In this document: positions 13,414 through 22,618 of the stretch, in pieces
Layout: every line of letters starts with the position of its first letter
Numbering within the stretch: the first letter of the stretch is position 1
Assembly: GCA_964650975.1 (NCBI GenBank)
Contig: CAZYWA010000060.1
Coordinates: 1 to 22,618, forward strand
Reading direction: 5' to 3'
Source of the DNA: CAZYWA01 sp964650975 [NCBI: uncultured bacterium]
GTDB taxonomy: Bacteria > JADJOY01
DNA length: 22,618 nt
Program-made: the position numbers and the translations under genes
Notes under the pieces: model-generated
The model's database searches: none
Told to the model about the DNA's origin: nothing
The model's input: only the letters and a program-made list of their open reading frames with translations

Positions 13414-14667
13414 CTACCGCATGTTGCCGGTGTGCCCGAGCGAGTACCGGCCCGGCTGTGGCCACACGGTGAGGCCGTGGGGGCCGCGGCCCACCGGGAT
13501 GCGGTGGGTGATCTCGCCCGAGGTGGTGTCGAAGACGTAGACCTGGTCGTCGTAGCGGCCCGAGAGCCAGAGCTCCTTGCCGTCGGCGCTCACGTTCCCC
13601 ATGTCGGGGCTGCCGCCGCCCGGCACCGGCCACGTGGCAACGATCTGGAGCGTCGCCGGATCGAGCACCGCGACGCTGCCCGGTCCCTTCTTGCAGCCGT
13701 AGATGTGGTTGCAGCCGCGGTTGGTGACGTAGAGCAGCTTGCCGTCGCGGCTCGGGTAGATGCCGTGGGCGCCCTTGCCGGTCGGGACGAAGCCGGTGCG
13801 CTGGAAGGTCGCGGGTTCCACCACCCACACTCCGTCGGCCATCATGTCGGCGACGAATGCGCGCTTGCCGTCGGGGCTCAGGCGAATGTCCTGCGGCATC
13901 GACTTCTTGCCGAGCCCGCCGGGATCGAGCGCCAGGTAGCCGACGATGGCGCGCTTCGCCACGTCGAGCTTGAGCAGCGAACCGGAGAACTCGCAGGTGG
14001 CGAAGGCGAAGCGACCGTCGATCGAGAAGTCCATGTGATCGACGCCCTTGCACGCGACTGGAGTCGATTGCACCAGCGCCATGGTGTGCGCGTCGCGAAA
14101 GTCGAGGCGCTTCAGTTCCTCGGCCACCACCACGGCGAACTGGCCGTCGGGCGTGAAGTACATGTTGTAGGGATCGTCGACCGGAACCGGCACGCCGGGC
14201 TGGCCGTTTCGCGGGTCGATCGGCGTCAGCGTGTTGCCGTGGTTGTTGGCGACCCACAGCGTCCGCAGATCCCAGGACGGCACCACGTGCTGCGGATGCT
14301 TGCCGGTCGAGAAGATCTCCACCACCTGATACGTGGCGGTGTCGATCACGCTCACCGTGCCGTCCTCGCTGTTGGGCACGTAGGCGCGGTGCACCGCCGC
14401 CATCGCTTCGGGAGCGAGCATGCCGGCGCCCGCCTCGGAGTTGAGGTTCGACGCATCCGGGACCGGCGGCATGCCTGGCAGCAGATTCGGGATCGCCGAG
14501 ACCTTGGGCGGTAACGCGGGTGGAACCGCCGGCGCGGGCACGGTCGCCGGGCGTGGATTCTCGGCCGGTGCTTCGGACGACGTGGGATGGGACGAGCGGC
14601 AGCCGGCGAATGCCAGCAGCAGCACGGCGGCGAGCACGCGCACGTGGAGCGAGGAATCGGTTCGCAT
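13414..14667 (-). CDS. YVTN/YncE-type beta-propeller lipoprotein
   Basis: A 417-residue exported protein. The signal peptide VLAAVLLLAFAGC has a good lipobox (LLAFAGC, C at about 23), followed by a Pro/Ala-rich linker to residue 65. Repeated blades of about 40-45 residues carry YVTN-like units: RAYVPNSEDGTVSVIDTAT, LWVANNHGNTLTPID, AFVADMMADGVWVVEPAT, LYVTNRGCNHIYG and LWLSGRYDDQVYVFDTTSG. This gives a seven-blade-like propeller. Four cysteines (in ACKG, ATCE, RGCN and YGCK) may form disulfides. Such proteins act in surface or periplasmic binding; some are linked to redox enzymes, and no enzyme partner is evident here. The start is ATG 14667 with GAGAGGAG about 13 bases upstream. It lies 98 bp after the MFS gene, so it may or may not share that transcript. 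Confidence 0.87.
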   Translation of the reverse strand: MRTDSSLHVRVLAAVLLLAFAGCRSSHPTSSEAPAENPRPATVPAPAVPPALPPKVSAIPNLLPGMPPVPDASNLNSEAGAGMLAPEAMAAVHRAYVPNSEDGTVSVIDTATYQVVEIFSTGKHPQHVVPSWDLRTLWVANNHGNTLTPIDPRNGQPGVPVPVDDPYNMYFTPDGQFAVVVAEELKRLDFRDAHTMALVQSTPVACKGVDHMDFSIDGRFAFATCEFSGSLLKLDVAKRAIVGYLALDPGGLGKKSMPQDIRLSPDGKRAFVADMMADGVWVVEPATFQRTGFVPTGKGAHGIYPSRDGKLLYVTNRGCNHIYGCKKGPGSVAVLDPATLQIVATWPVPGGGSPDMGNVSADGKELWLSGRYDDQVYVFDTTSGEITHRIPVGRGPHGLTVWPQPGRYSLGHTGNMR

Positions 14668-14765
14668 GGGGCCGGATGAGCTCCTCTCGCCCGGTCGGGA
14701 CCGGACGCGAGAACGGGGTTGATCGTGGCGTGGACCCGCAAGGGTGGCGCACGCGCACTCGCGCA

Positions 14766-15974
14766 TCAACGCCCGCCGGGCCGCAGAATCAGCAACAACC
14801 CGAGACCCAGCGACGAGACCGCGGCGCCTGCGAGAAACGCGGCGCGCGGACCGAACGCGTCCCACAGCGCGCCGAAGAGGACGCTCGCGAGCAAGGCACT
14901 CATGCCCAGGGTCAAGTGATACCAGCCGAAGCCGGCGCCCTGTCCGCGCTTGGGTGCGAGCGACGAGACCAGGGCTTTCTCGGCCGCTTCGCTGAGACCC
15001 GCGGGAACGCCGTAGGCGAGAAACAGCGCCCACACCCAGCCGCGCGAGGTGGCGAACGCGAGCGCCGCGTAAATCACCACGTGAAGCGCCCAGCCGGCGG
15101 AGATCACCCGCATGCGTCCGATGCGATCGCTCAGGACGCCGCCGCGAAACGAGCACGCCGACTTGATGACGTGCAGCCCGATCCAGAGCAGCGGCAGCGA
15201 CGTGAGGCTCGCCGACTGGGTTCCCGCCTTGAGCAGCAGGAAGGTCTCGCTCGAGTTGCCGAGTGTGTACGCGGCGAGCGGCGCCAGGAGCGGCATCAGC
15301 TTCCCGAGCCCGACAGGCGCCGGCGGAGACGCCGACGCGGCGGCGCGTGGATCGGCCGGGGGAAGTTCGTCCTCGCGGATACCGGCCACGATCGCCAGCA
15401 CCGCGAGCGTTCCGGGAATCGCCGACAGCCAGAAGAGATGGCGCAGGTCGCTGGTCCAGTAGCGGAGCACCAGGAACGCGAGCGTCGGGCCCACCACCGC
15501 GCCCGCGTGGTCCATCGCGCGGTGAAATCCGAACGCGGCGCCGCGCTGCTCGGGAGCGACGGCGTGTGCCAGCAGCGAATCGCGCGGGCTGGAGCGAAGC
15601 CCCTTGCCGGTGCGATCGGTGACCCGCACCGCGAGCACGTGCCACGGCACCTGAGCGACGGCCACGAACGGTCGCGCGACGCTCGAGATCGTGTAGCCGA
15701 GCAGCATGATCGGGCGGTTTCGCCCCAGCCGATCGGCCCACCGGCCGGACACCAGCTTGAGCGCGCTTGCCACCGCGTCCGCGAGCCCCTCGATCCAGCC
15801 GAGATACGCGGCCCCGCCGCCCAGCACCGTGGTGAGAAATGCCGGCAAGAGCGGCAGCACCATCTCGCTCGACGCGTCGGTGAGCAGGCTCACGACACCC
15901 ACGGCGATGACATTGCGCGTGAGCCACGCGCGCCTGGCCGGAGCCGCCGCGGTGCACGCGGCGGGATCGCTCAT
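14766..15974 (-). CDS. MFS transporter
   Basis: A 402-residue inner-membrane protein with about 12 hydrophobic helices. The first helix region reads VGVVSLLTDASSEMVLPLLP, and the loop 2-3 motif GRWADRLGRNRP is the MFS A-motif. DRTGKGLRSSPRDSLLA is characteristic of a widespread, poorly characterised MFS_1 subfamily (SLxTDxxSEM...DRxGKGxRxxPRD). It is probably a proton-coupled drug or metabolite exporter. The start is ATG 15974, overlapping the amidase stop by four bases (ATGA), so translation is coupled. That pairing suggests the carrier handles an amide-containing substrate or the product of the amidase, but this is inference from position only. Confidence 0.88.
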   Translation of the reverse strand: MSDPAACTAAAPARRAWLTRNVIAVGVVSLLTDASSEMVLPLLPAFLTTVLGGGAAYLGWIEGLADAVASALKLVSGRWADRLGRNRPIMLLGYTISSVARPFVAVAQVPWHVLAVRVTDRTGKGLRSSPRDSLLAHAVAPEQRGAAFGFHRAMDHAGAVVGPTLAFLVLRYWTSDLRHLFWLSAIPGTLAVLAIVAGIREDELPPADPRAAASASPPAPVGLGKLMPLLAPLAAYTLGNSSETFLLLKAGTQSASLTSLPLLWIGLHVIKSACSFRGGVLSDRIGRMRVISAGWALHVVIYAALAFATSRGWVWALFLAYGVPAGLSEAAEKALVSSLAPKRGQGAGFGWYHLTLGMSALLASVLFGALWDAFGPRAAFLAGAAVSSLGLGLLLILRPGGR

Positions 15975-17572
15975 CGGCGGGCGAGGAGCGCGGCGAGCGA
16001 CGGATGAGCGGCGTGCTCGCGCGCCTCGCGCTCGATGGCCGCGCCGAGCGCCAGCGCCACGTGGTCCTGCCACGGGCGCGCGGCGACCTGGACCGCGATC
16101 GGGAGGCCCGCCGAGCCGCGCTCGGTGGCGAAGGCCGTGCTGTCCATCCTGTCCTTCGACGGTGCGCGGTCGCTCTCCTCGCCGGCGCGCACCCGCGTGG
16201 CCGGCACCGCCAGCGCCGGGTAACCGAGCACGTTCCACAGGCACGAGTAGAGGCCCATCACGGTGACCTCGGCGGAGGCGCCGTGGCGCAGCGCGGGCAA
16301 AGCGGCGGCGGGCGAGAGGATGGCGTCGAGGGGGCCGCCCGCGGCGTCGTCGAGCGCGCGGCGGAAACGCTCGCGATAGGCGAGCGTGCGATCGACGAGA
16401 TCGAAGTAGCTCGCGGTGCGATGGTCGATGTAGACGCCCAGGATCTCGGCGAGCTTGCCGCGCCCGCTCAGGCGAGTGATCGCGCGGAAGAGCGGCCGCA
16501 ACCTGCCGCTCATGCTCATGCCCACGAGCAAGAGAGCGATGCGCGTGTCGCGGCGATCGCGTCCCAGGAGCTGCTTGAACGTGGCGCCACCGTCGGCGCC
16601 CAGGAGCCCGAAGAACGCCGCCTCGACCTCGCCGGGATCGGGCAGCTTCCACTCGCTCACGCGCACTCCGCGTGCGCGCAGCGAGTCGGCCGCTTCCGCG
16701 ACGGCGCGACGCGCGGCCGGGCACGCCGGGAACGTCCCGTCGAAGTCGAAGACGCCGACGTGGAGCTTCGACAGGTCGACGGCGCGCCAGTCGCCGAGCG
16801 TCATGCGCGGATCGGCAGCGGCCGCGGCGGAGCCGCCGTTCGCGACCTCGAGGCCGAGCGCCACGTCCTCGACGCTGCGCGCGAAGATGCCGATCTGGCT
16901 CTCGATGGTGCGCTCGGCGGGTGGAAAGCTGAGCCGGCCTTCGTCGGGCAGTCGCCCTTGCGTGCCCTTGAAGCCGACGATTCCGCAGAACGCGGCCGGC
17001 ACGCGGTTGCTGCCGCCGATGTCGGTGCCGAGCCCGAGCGGCGCCCCGCCCGCCGCGATGATCGCGGCCTGTCCGCCGCTCGATCCGCCCGGCGCGCGCG
17101 TGAGGTCCCACGGATTCTGGGTGCGGCCGTAGAGCGGATTGTCGCTCTCGAGGAATGCCAGGAGCTGCGCGACGTTGGTCTTCGCGAGCACGATCGCGCC
17201 CGCCGCGCGCAACCGCGCCACGTGTTTCTCGTCCGCGGTGGCCCGCGTGCTCGCGCGCGACGGCAGACCGCTGGTGCTGGGTGTCCCGGCAACGTCGATG
17301 CATTCCTTGATCACCACCGGAACGCCGTGCAGCGGTCCCACTGGAGCGCCGGAGGTGAGGCGCCCGTCGGCGGCGCGGGCCTCCGCGCGCGCTTCGTCGT
17401 AACGCCGCACCACCACCGCGTTGAGCGGTGGATTCGCCGCTTCGATGCGCGCGATGTGCGCCTCGACTACCTGGGCGGCGCTCAGCTCACGACGAGCGAT
17501 CCGCGCCGCGAGCTCGGCGGCACCGAGTGTCCAGAGAGGTGCTTCCGCGGCGGACAGCGAGCGTGCTGACAT
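15971..17572 (-). CDS. Amidase-signature-family hydrolase
   Basis: A 533-residue amidase. The Ser-cisSer-Lys triad is visible: K89 in VPVVIKECIDVAG, S164 in APGGSSGGQAA and nucleophile S188 in TDIGGSNRVPAAFCG. The spacings of 75 and 24 residues equal those of mammalian FAAH (K142, S217, S241). It hydrolyses a carboxamide to acid and amine; the substrate is not predictable. An insert of about 20 charged residues near 475-495 (EESDRAPSKDRMDSTAFATE) before LPIAVQVAARPWQD is unusual and may be lineage-specific. No signal peptide, so cytosolic. The start is ATG 17572, six bases after the DUF1499 stop. It overlaps the MFS gene by four bases. The usual length is 450-530. It is not a GatA candidate, because no GatB or GatC is nearby. 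Confidence 0.9.
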   Translation of the reverse strand: MSARSLSAAEAPLWTLGAAELAARIARRELSAAQVVEAHIARIEAANPPLNAVVVRRYDEARAEARAADGRLTSGAPVGPLHGVPVVIKECIDVAGTPSTSGLPSRASTRATADEKHVARLRAAGAIVLAKTNVAQLLAFLESDNPLYGRTQNPWDLTRAPGGSSGGQAAIIAAGGAPLGLGTDIGGSNRVPAAFCGIVGFKGTQGRLPDEGRLSFPPAERTIESQIGIFARSVEDVALGLEVANGGSAAAAADPRMTLGDWRAVDLSKLHVGVFDFDGTFPACPAARRAVAEAADSLRARGVRVSEWKLPDPGEVEAAFFGLLGADGGATFKQLLGRDRRDTRIALLLVGMSMSGRLRPLFRAITRLSGRGKLAEILGVYIDHRTASYFDLVDRTLAYRERFRRALDDAAGGPLDAILSPAAALPALRHGASAEVTVMGLYSCLWNVLGYPALAVPATRVRAGEESDRAPSKDRMDSTAFATERGSAGLPIAVQVAARPWQDHVALALGAAIEREAREHAAHPSLAALLARR

Positions 17573-17578
17573 GGGCGG

Positions 17579-18055
17579 TCAAGGTCCCTGGAATTTCACC
17601 CGGATGTCCTCGATCCGGCGGCGATTGACGCCCAAGTCGCCCTTTCCGACCCGCGACGCGGAGCGGACGTGGATGGTCTTGCCGTCGGGATCGAAGGAGA
17701 ACTCGACGTCGTCGACGAAACGCCAGATCAAGCTCGTGTACTCGGCGTCGAGGTAGTCGTCGGTCTGGCTCACGATCTCGGCGCGCGTCGTCGAGCGCAC
17801 CACGCTCGCGAGCTTGGTCATCGCGTCGGCGCGCGAGCCGGTGTAGGTGAGCGGCGCGATCTTGTGCTCGGGATCGGTGTCGCGATCGCTGACGCAGTTG
17901 GGGCTGTCGGGACAGGGCGCCAGGAAGCCGTTGGTCGCGCCCAGGTTCGACGGCCGCGTGCCGTGGCACGCCGATCCGCTCAGCGCGACTCCCGCCGCGG
18001 CCACCGCCAGGGATGCTCGAAATCCGCGCTTGGCGCGCTCACGCTCGATCCTCAC
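17579..18055 (-). CDS. DUF1499-family exported protein
   Basis: A 158-residue protein. An N-terminal signal (FRASLAVAAAGVALSGSAC) leads to C30, which could be lipidated although the lipobox is poor. The family signature follows as LAPCPDSPNCVSD, then IAPLTY, and the ending VNRRRIEDIRVKF is typical of DUF1499. The domain folds as a small alpha/beta unit of unknown biochemical role, often near lipid or envelope genes. The start is GTG 18055 with an AGGGGG Shine-Dalgarno five bases upstream. It lies 25 bp after the oxidoreductase gene and six before the amidase, so it is part of the same operon. No function is claimed beyond the family assignment. Confidence 0.85.
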   Translation of the reverse strand: MRIERERAKRGFRASLAVAAAGVALSGSACHGTRPSNLGATNGFLAPCPDSPNCVSDRDTDPEHKIAPLTYTGSRADAMTKLASVVRSTTRAEIVSQTDDYLDAEYTSLIWRFVDDVEFSFDPDGKTIHVRSASRVGKGDLGVNRRRIEDIRVKFQGP

Positions 18056-18080
18056 GTCGCCCCCTCTCGCGCTCGCGCGC

Positions 18081-19097
18081 TCACGAACCGATGCGGATGC
18101 AGAGTTTCCCGAACAGCTGGCTCTTGGCGAGCGCCTCGAACGCCGCCGGCACCTGATCGAACTCGAAGACCCTGTCCACCACCGGCCGGAGCCCGTGGAG
18201 CGAGATGGCGCGGTTCATCGCCTCGAACGACTCGCGGTCGCCCACCAGGATCCCTTGCACGCGCACCGCCTGCATGAAGATCGGGTTCAGGTTCAGATCC
18301 TTCTGATTCCCCGACAGCACGCCGATCAAGCTGATCTGCCCGCCGATCCGGATCGCCTTGAGCGACTGCGCCAGCGTCCCGGCGCCGCCCACCTCGACCA
18401 CGTGGTCCACTCCGGCGCCGCCGGTGAGCTCGCGTGCCACGCGGCCCCACTCGGGCTCGGTGGCGTAGTTGATGACGTGGTCGGCGCCGAGCGCTTTCAC
18501 CCGCTCGAGCTTCTCGTCGCTGCTCGAGGTCGCGATCACGCGGCAGCCCAGGACCTTCGCGAGCTGCAAGGCGAAGATCGACACTCCGCCGGTGCCTTGC
18601 ACGAGCACGGTGTCGCCGGCGCGGACCGGCGTGTATCCGGTGAGCGCGTTCCACGCGGTGAGCGCCGCGCACGGCAGCGTGGCGGCTTCCTGGTCGCTCA
18701 GGTGCTCGGGGACCTTCACCACCGACTCGGCGTCGAGCACCATCTCCCCGGCGAGCGTGCCGTCGAGCGGGCCGCCGAGGGTCGAGCGCAGCTTCTCGTG
18801 GGTCGGGACGCCGCCGATCCAGCGCTGCGCGAAGATCGGGCTCACCCGATCGCCCACCCGGACGCGGCTCACCTGCGCGCCGGTCTCGGCCACCACGCCG
18901 GCTCCGTCCGAGCACGGTACCAGGGGCAGCTTCTGCTTGGGGTTGTAGGCGCCCCGCACCATGAGCGAGTCGCGGAAGTTGAGCGACGCGCACTTCATGG
19001 TGAGGCGGATCTGGTGCGGCGCGAGGGCCGCCGAAGCGCGCTCGACCTGGCGCAGGTGGTCGATCCCGAACGCCTCGTCGATCACCCACGCTCGCAT
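18081..19097 (-). CDS. Zinc-independent MDR oxidoreductase (quinone-reductase/MDR7-like)
   Basis: A 338-residue medium-chain dehydrogenase/reductase. The catalytic domain contains [16 protein letters not shown]. The zinc-binding Cys/His set of classical alcohol dehydrogenases is absent, as in quinone oxidoreductase-like and MDR7-type members. The Rossmann motif [14 protein letters not shown] (168-181) binds NAD(P)H, and FGKLCIRI closes the protein as in this family. It probably reduces an enone, quinone or aldehyde; the substrate is unknown. The start is ATG 19097, chosen for an ideal GAGGAG Shine-Dalgarno (sequence GAGGAGTCGCG before the ATG). An upstream in-frame start at 19112 lacks this. 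It lies 37 bp after the TPR gene and 25 bp before the DUF1499 gene. Confidence 0.9.
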   Translation of the reverse strand: MRAWVIDEAFGIDHLRQVERASAALAPHQIRLTMKCASLNFRDSLMVRGAYNPKQKLPLVPCSDGAGVVAETGAQVSRVRVGDRVSPIFAQRWIGGVPTHEKLRSTLGGPLDGTLAGEMVLDAESVVKVPEHLSDQEAATLPCAALTAWNALTGYTPVRAGDTVLVQGTGGVSIFALQLAKVLGCRVIATSSSDEKLERVKALGADHVINYATEPEWGRVARELTGGAGVDHVVEVGGAGTLAQSLKAIRIGGQISLIGVLSGNQKDLNLNPIFMQAVRVQGILVGDRESFEAMNRAISLHGLRPVVDRVFEFDQVPAAFEALAKSQLFGKLCIRIGS

Positions 19098-19134
19098 CGC
19101 GACTCCTCGCACGCGCCGCGCGCTTCGCGACGGC

Positions 19135-21420
19135 TCACTCGTTTCGCTCCGGAAGGCTCACTCGACCCAGGACCGCTTCGGCCTCGCCGAGCTGCGCGTC
19201 GACGCGCTCGAGCGTCTGCGCCAGCGCGTTCCGCGCACCGGGCTCGAGCGCCGCGTGGAAGCGCTCGAAGGCGCGTCGGTTGTAGGCCAGCCCGAGCGGC
19301 GAGCCCTTCTGCAGGTTGAGCTCGATCGAGTCGCCGAGGATCGCGAGCGCGTCTTCGACCCGTCCGCTCGCGGCCAGCACCTCGGCCAACGCACCCGAGC
19401 TGCGCGCCAGGCCCAGCACGTCTCCGAGCTTGCTCTGCAGCTCCACGGCCTGGGTGAGGTGCTCGGCGGCCGCGTCCGAATGGCCGCGGCGCAGCTCGAG
19501 CCTTCCCATCGTCTCCCACACGCGTCCCGCCTCGCGCATGGCATCGAGCTCGCGGTAGCGGCGCTCCGCCTCGCGGGCGTGCTGCAAGCCCATCTCGATC
19601 GCGTCGCTCTCGCGGCCGGGGCGCGAGCGCACGTGGAGCGGCAGACGCGCGATCAGGTGATCGGTCTCGGCGAGCTCGATGCGCGCGGCCTCGTCGTCGG
19701 CGGCCAGACGCTCGAAGACCGCGCGCGACTCGGTCAGCAGATGATTGGCGCGCACCGGATCGCCGAGGCGAACCCACACCGCGGCTTGATCGTTGAAGAG
19801 CCGCGCCGCGCCCAGCGCATCGCCGGAGGCGTGCAGGTCCTTGCTGGCGCGGGTCAGCTCCTCGAGCGCGCGCTCGAGCGACGGACCGTCGCCCAGGTCG
19901 TAGCAAACGCTGGCCACCAGCGCCCGCAATCCCGCGCCGATGGGCACCGGATCCTCAGGCCGTACCAGCTGCTGCGCCTCCTCCAGCACCTTGAGCGCTC
20001 CGGTGAGCGTGAAATCCGATCCCGGTCCGGCCGCTTCCCATTGCAGCCGCCCGAGGCGCGCCAGCACTTGAATGCGCAGCAGGCGGCGCCGCGCGGTGGC
20101 GGGAAGCCGCGCCAGGATCGCGAGTGCTTCGCGGCCGTGATCGATCGCGAGCCGGTTCGAGCCGCGCGCCGCGGCCTCCTCCGAGGCGATCAGGTAGCGC
20201 TCGACCGCGGCGTCGGGCTTCCCCGCCTCCGCCAGGTGGCGCGCAGCGCGCGCGTCGAGCGCCGATCCACGCGCCGGTCGCGCCGGCGACCCGGTGAACG
20301 CGGCGAGCGCCTGGTCGTCGCTCAGCATCTGCGCCTCGGTGGGAGGAGCAGCCTCGATCGGGACCAGGCTGCCCGACGCGGGCGGAGTTGCGACCGGCGG
20401 AGGCGTCCGGCGCGAGCTCCGCGGCGGGAGATCCGGTGCCGGCGATCGAGCGCTCTCGTCGGCCGGCGGCTCGACCGGCGCCGTGACGGGAGCGGCCGGT
20501 GCGCCGCGCGGCACGAAGCCCGGCGGCGGCACGACGCGAGTGGACTCGGGGTCGCGGCTCGCTACCGTGGCGGCGTCGATCAGCTCCGCGAGCCGGTCGT
20601 GCCACGCCGCCGCGAGCGACGGCAGCACCTCGCGCTTGAGCTCGTCGACCCACGCCCGGGGCCAGCGGAAGCGGCCGTCGCCGCGGTCGTCGAGCGGAAC
20701 CCCCGCGTCGCGCGCCTCCTGGAAGAGCTCCAGCGCCGCGAGCGGGTCGACGCCCAGCAGCGACGCCACCAGCGAGCTCTCGAACGCGGACCCGATCATC
20801 GCGGCCGCGCGCAGTGCGCGAACCGAGTCGGCGCGCAGCGCGGGCAGCACCTCTGGCACCGGAGCGTCGGCACGCGCTGGGCGCTCGGATCGCTCGGAGC
20901 CGTCGGACCGCACCACGCCGCCTTCACCTTCGGTCTCCCGCACCGCGCGCAGCAGCTCCGCCGCCGCTCCCTCGCGGGGATCGCTCTCGAACCACAAGAT
21001 CAGCGGGATCCGGAGCCAGCCGCGCCGCAGCGCTGCGCGCCGCAGCAGCTCCAGGCTCGCGGGATCGGCGCGCTCGACGGCCTCGAAGAGCAGCGCGACA
21101 CCGTCGTTCGCGTCGGTGCCGAGGCGGCGGAACGAGTCGAGCAGCCAGTCGCCGTTGGCCCCGTCGGTTTGCCGGCCGAGGAGATGGGAGCGCGGGCTCG
21201 GCTGAGGAGCGCGCCGCGTGGGCTCGTCGAGTGGCTCGGGCGAGCCCAGCCAGCGCGCCAGCTCGGCGCGCGCCTCGAGCAGCGGTTCGAGCGGCCGCTC
21301 GTGGAGATCGCAGCGCACCGCCACGACCACCAGCGGGTAGCCCGCCGGCGGCTCGCCCGGATCGACGCCAACCACGGCCGTGCTCGATCCTTCGAGCGCT
21401 CGTTTCCAGACCGGATGCAT
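19135..21420 (-). CDS. TPR protein with degenerate STAND/AAA-type N-terminal region
   Basis: A 761-residue cytoplasmic protein. Residues 30-145 look like the NTPase core of STAND/AAA_16 regulators: [20 protein letters not shown], then [19 protein letters not shown], a Walker-B-like strand and helix, then [10 protein letters not shown]. No GxxxxGK(T/S) P-loop exists; the spot where it should lie reads [16 protein letters not shown]. Residues 195-280 match the winged-helix region ([22 protein letters not shown]...). A Pro-rich linker spans about 296-375, followed by about eight TPR-like helical pairs to the C-terminus, for example [19 protein letters not shown]. It probably binds partner proteins without hydrolysing ATP. 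The start is ATG 21420 ([11 protein letters not shown]). The frame stays open upstream, but that part lies over the paired-hairpin element and lacks family-like sequence. Confidence 0.8.
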   Translation of the reverse strand: MHPVWKRALEGSSTAVVGVDPGEPPAGYPLVVVAVRCDLHERPLEPLLEARAELARWLGSPEPLDEPTRRAPQPSPRSHLLGRQTDGANGDWLLDSFRRLGTDANDGVALLFEAVERADPASLELLRRAALRRGWLRIPLILWFESDPREGAAAELLRAVRETEGEGGVVRSDGSERSERPARADAPVPEVLPALRADSVRALRAAAMIGSAFESSLVASLLGVDPLAALELFQEARDAGVPLDDRGDGRFRWPRAWVDELKREVLPSLAAAWHDRLAELIDAATVASRDPESTRVVPPPGFVPRGAPAAPVTAPVEPPADESARSPAPDLPPRSSRRTPPPVATPPASGSLVPIEAAPPTEAQMLSDDQALAAFTGSPARPARGSALDARAARHLAEAGKPDAAVERYLIASEEAAARGSNRLAIDHGREALAILARLPATARRRLLRIQVLARLGRLQWEAAGPGSDFTLTGALKVLEEAQQLVRPEDPVPIGAGLRALVASVCYDLGDGPSLERALEELTRASKDLHASGDALGAARLFNDQAAVWVRLGDPVRANHLLTESRAVFERLAADDEAARIELAETDHLIARLPLHVRSRPGRESDAIEMGLQHAREAERRYRELDAMREAGRVWETMGRLELRRGHSDAAAEHLTQAVELQSKLGDVLGLARSSGALAEVLAASGRVEDALAILGDSIELNLQKGSPLGLAYNRRAFERFHAALEPGARNALAQTLERVDAQLGEAEAVLGRVSLPERNE

Positions 21421-21546
21421 ACGCCCGCGGAGCCTAGCCCCGCCGAGGCACGAACCAAACCGAGCGCCGCGGTTGCGGGGACACGCGGCCCTTGCCTCGG
21501 ATCTCGCGGGTATCGAGTGCCCCACGGAATCGCGGGAATGCCGTTT

Positions 21547-21629
21547 GGAGCGCGCGCGGTCCCTCGCGCGCGAGCGCTGGAACGGGCACCATTCGAACGC
21601 TTGCCCGCCGAGGGACCGGCGGGCCTCCA
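21547..21629. repeat. Paired-hairpin element, copy C
   Basis: The left hairpin is CGCGCGCG (21551-21558)/CGCGCGCG (21565-21572) with loop GTCCCT. The right hairpin is GCCCGCCG (21603-21610)/CGGCGGGC (21617-21624) with loop AGGGAC. GGAG and CTCC flank it as in the other copies. Both stems differ from those in copies A and B yet remain fully paired. It lies in the divergent gap between the TPR gene and fadI. Confidence 0.85.
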
Positions 21630-21745
21630 GGGGACCGATCAAGATCCTCCCGATGGATCCGCACGCTCCGAGAGACCGGTGGTGCGTCTTGCCACGCCGC
21701 GTCATGAGCGCCTACCTTGCGGGATTCGCCTGTTTCAAAGCCATT

Positions 21746-21770
21746 CGAATCACGGTTCACGAATCACCGG
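21746..21770 (+). promoter_or_regulatory. Short direct repeat upstream of fadI, possible operator
   Basis: CGAATCACGG (21746-21755) and CGAATCACCGG (21760-21770) repeat with a 14-base period. An inverted GATTCG is at 21723-21728. The position, 38-62 bases before the fadI start, suits a regulator site, but it does not match FadR, PsrA or other known fatty-acid operators that I can recall. Confidence 0.3.
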
Positions 21771-21807
21771 GCACGAGCCGCGCGCGCCGCGCGAGCTGGG
21801 GGAGACG

Positions 21808-22618
<811 letters not shown>

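Larger units (their letters stand above)
21421..21807. other. Divergent intergenic region between TPR gene and fadI
   Basis: This 387 bp stretch shows no credible gene. It holds copy C of the paired-hairpin element (21547-21629), the CGAATCAC direct repeat (21746-21770) and the fadI ribosome-binding site. It should contain promoters for both flanking genes, but I see no convincing -35/-10 pair. Confidence 0.6.

Noticed and set aside
21421-21705. Upstream extension of the TPR protein frame
   Set aside because: The extra residues are Arg-rich, cover the paired-hairpin element and lack any domain; [11 protein letters not shown] at 21420 is a natural start.

Overview
The window comes from a very GC-rich, didermic bacterium. 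The coding sequences show the usual high-GC third-position bias, and there are two FadL-type outer-membrane barrels, a TolC-type outer-membrane factor, several Sec signal peptides or lipoproteins, and no phage, transposase, rRNA, tRNA or CRISPR sequence. The mix of lipid uptake, a FadI-type thiolase and lipid or terpenoid-type glycosyltransferases would fit a soil or aquatic member of Myxococcota, Binatota or another former deltaproteobacterial lineage. That placement is inference; the window holds no phylogenetic marker.

Layout. (1) 1-4543, minus strand: a HEAT-repeat protein, a zinc-ribbon thioredoxin (TrxC type) and two tandem FadL-family porins joined by a TGATG stop/start overlap; the second porin runs off the left edge. 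(2) 4665-5258, plus strand: a small exported monoheme cytochrome c, divergent from the HEAT gene. (3) 5381-10689, minus strand: a tightly packed operon of a TolC-type protein, a soluble PAS-histidine kinase-receiver hybrid and an exported alpha/beta hydrolase. (4) 10981-13407, plus strand: a GT1-type and a GT2-type glycosyltransferase pair. (5) 13414-21420, minus strand: a probable operon of a TPR protein with a degenerate NTPase region, a zinc-less MDR oxidoreductase, a DUF1499 protein, an amidase, an MFS transporter and, perhaps separately, a YVTN-type beta-propeller lipoprotein. (6) 21808 to the right edge, plus strand: the 5' two thirds or so of fadI (beta-ketothiolase).

The two FadL barrels could bring hydrophobic substrates across the outer membrane, and FadI would act in beta-oxidation. 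The exported hydrolase, amidase, oxidoreductase and MFS carrier look like accessory catabolic or export functions. No complete pathway is present.

The most unusual signal is not a gene. Three copies of a dispersed element of about 80 bp (1216-1293, 5284-5362, 21547-21629), plus a half copy near 2873-2895, each consist of two convergent hairpins. The loops are conserved, GTCCCT in the left hairpin and AGGGAC in the right, and they are complementary to each other. The 7-8 bp stems differ between copies yet stay paired. This resembles a BIME/REP-type family but with kissing-loop potential. One copy lies across the 5' end of a FadL gene.
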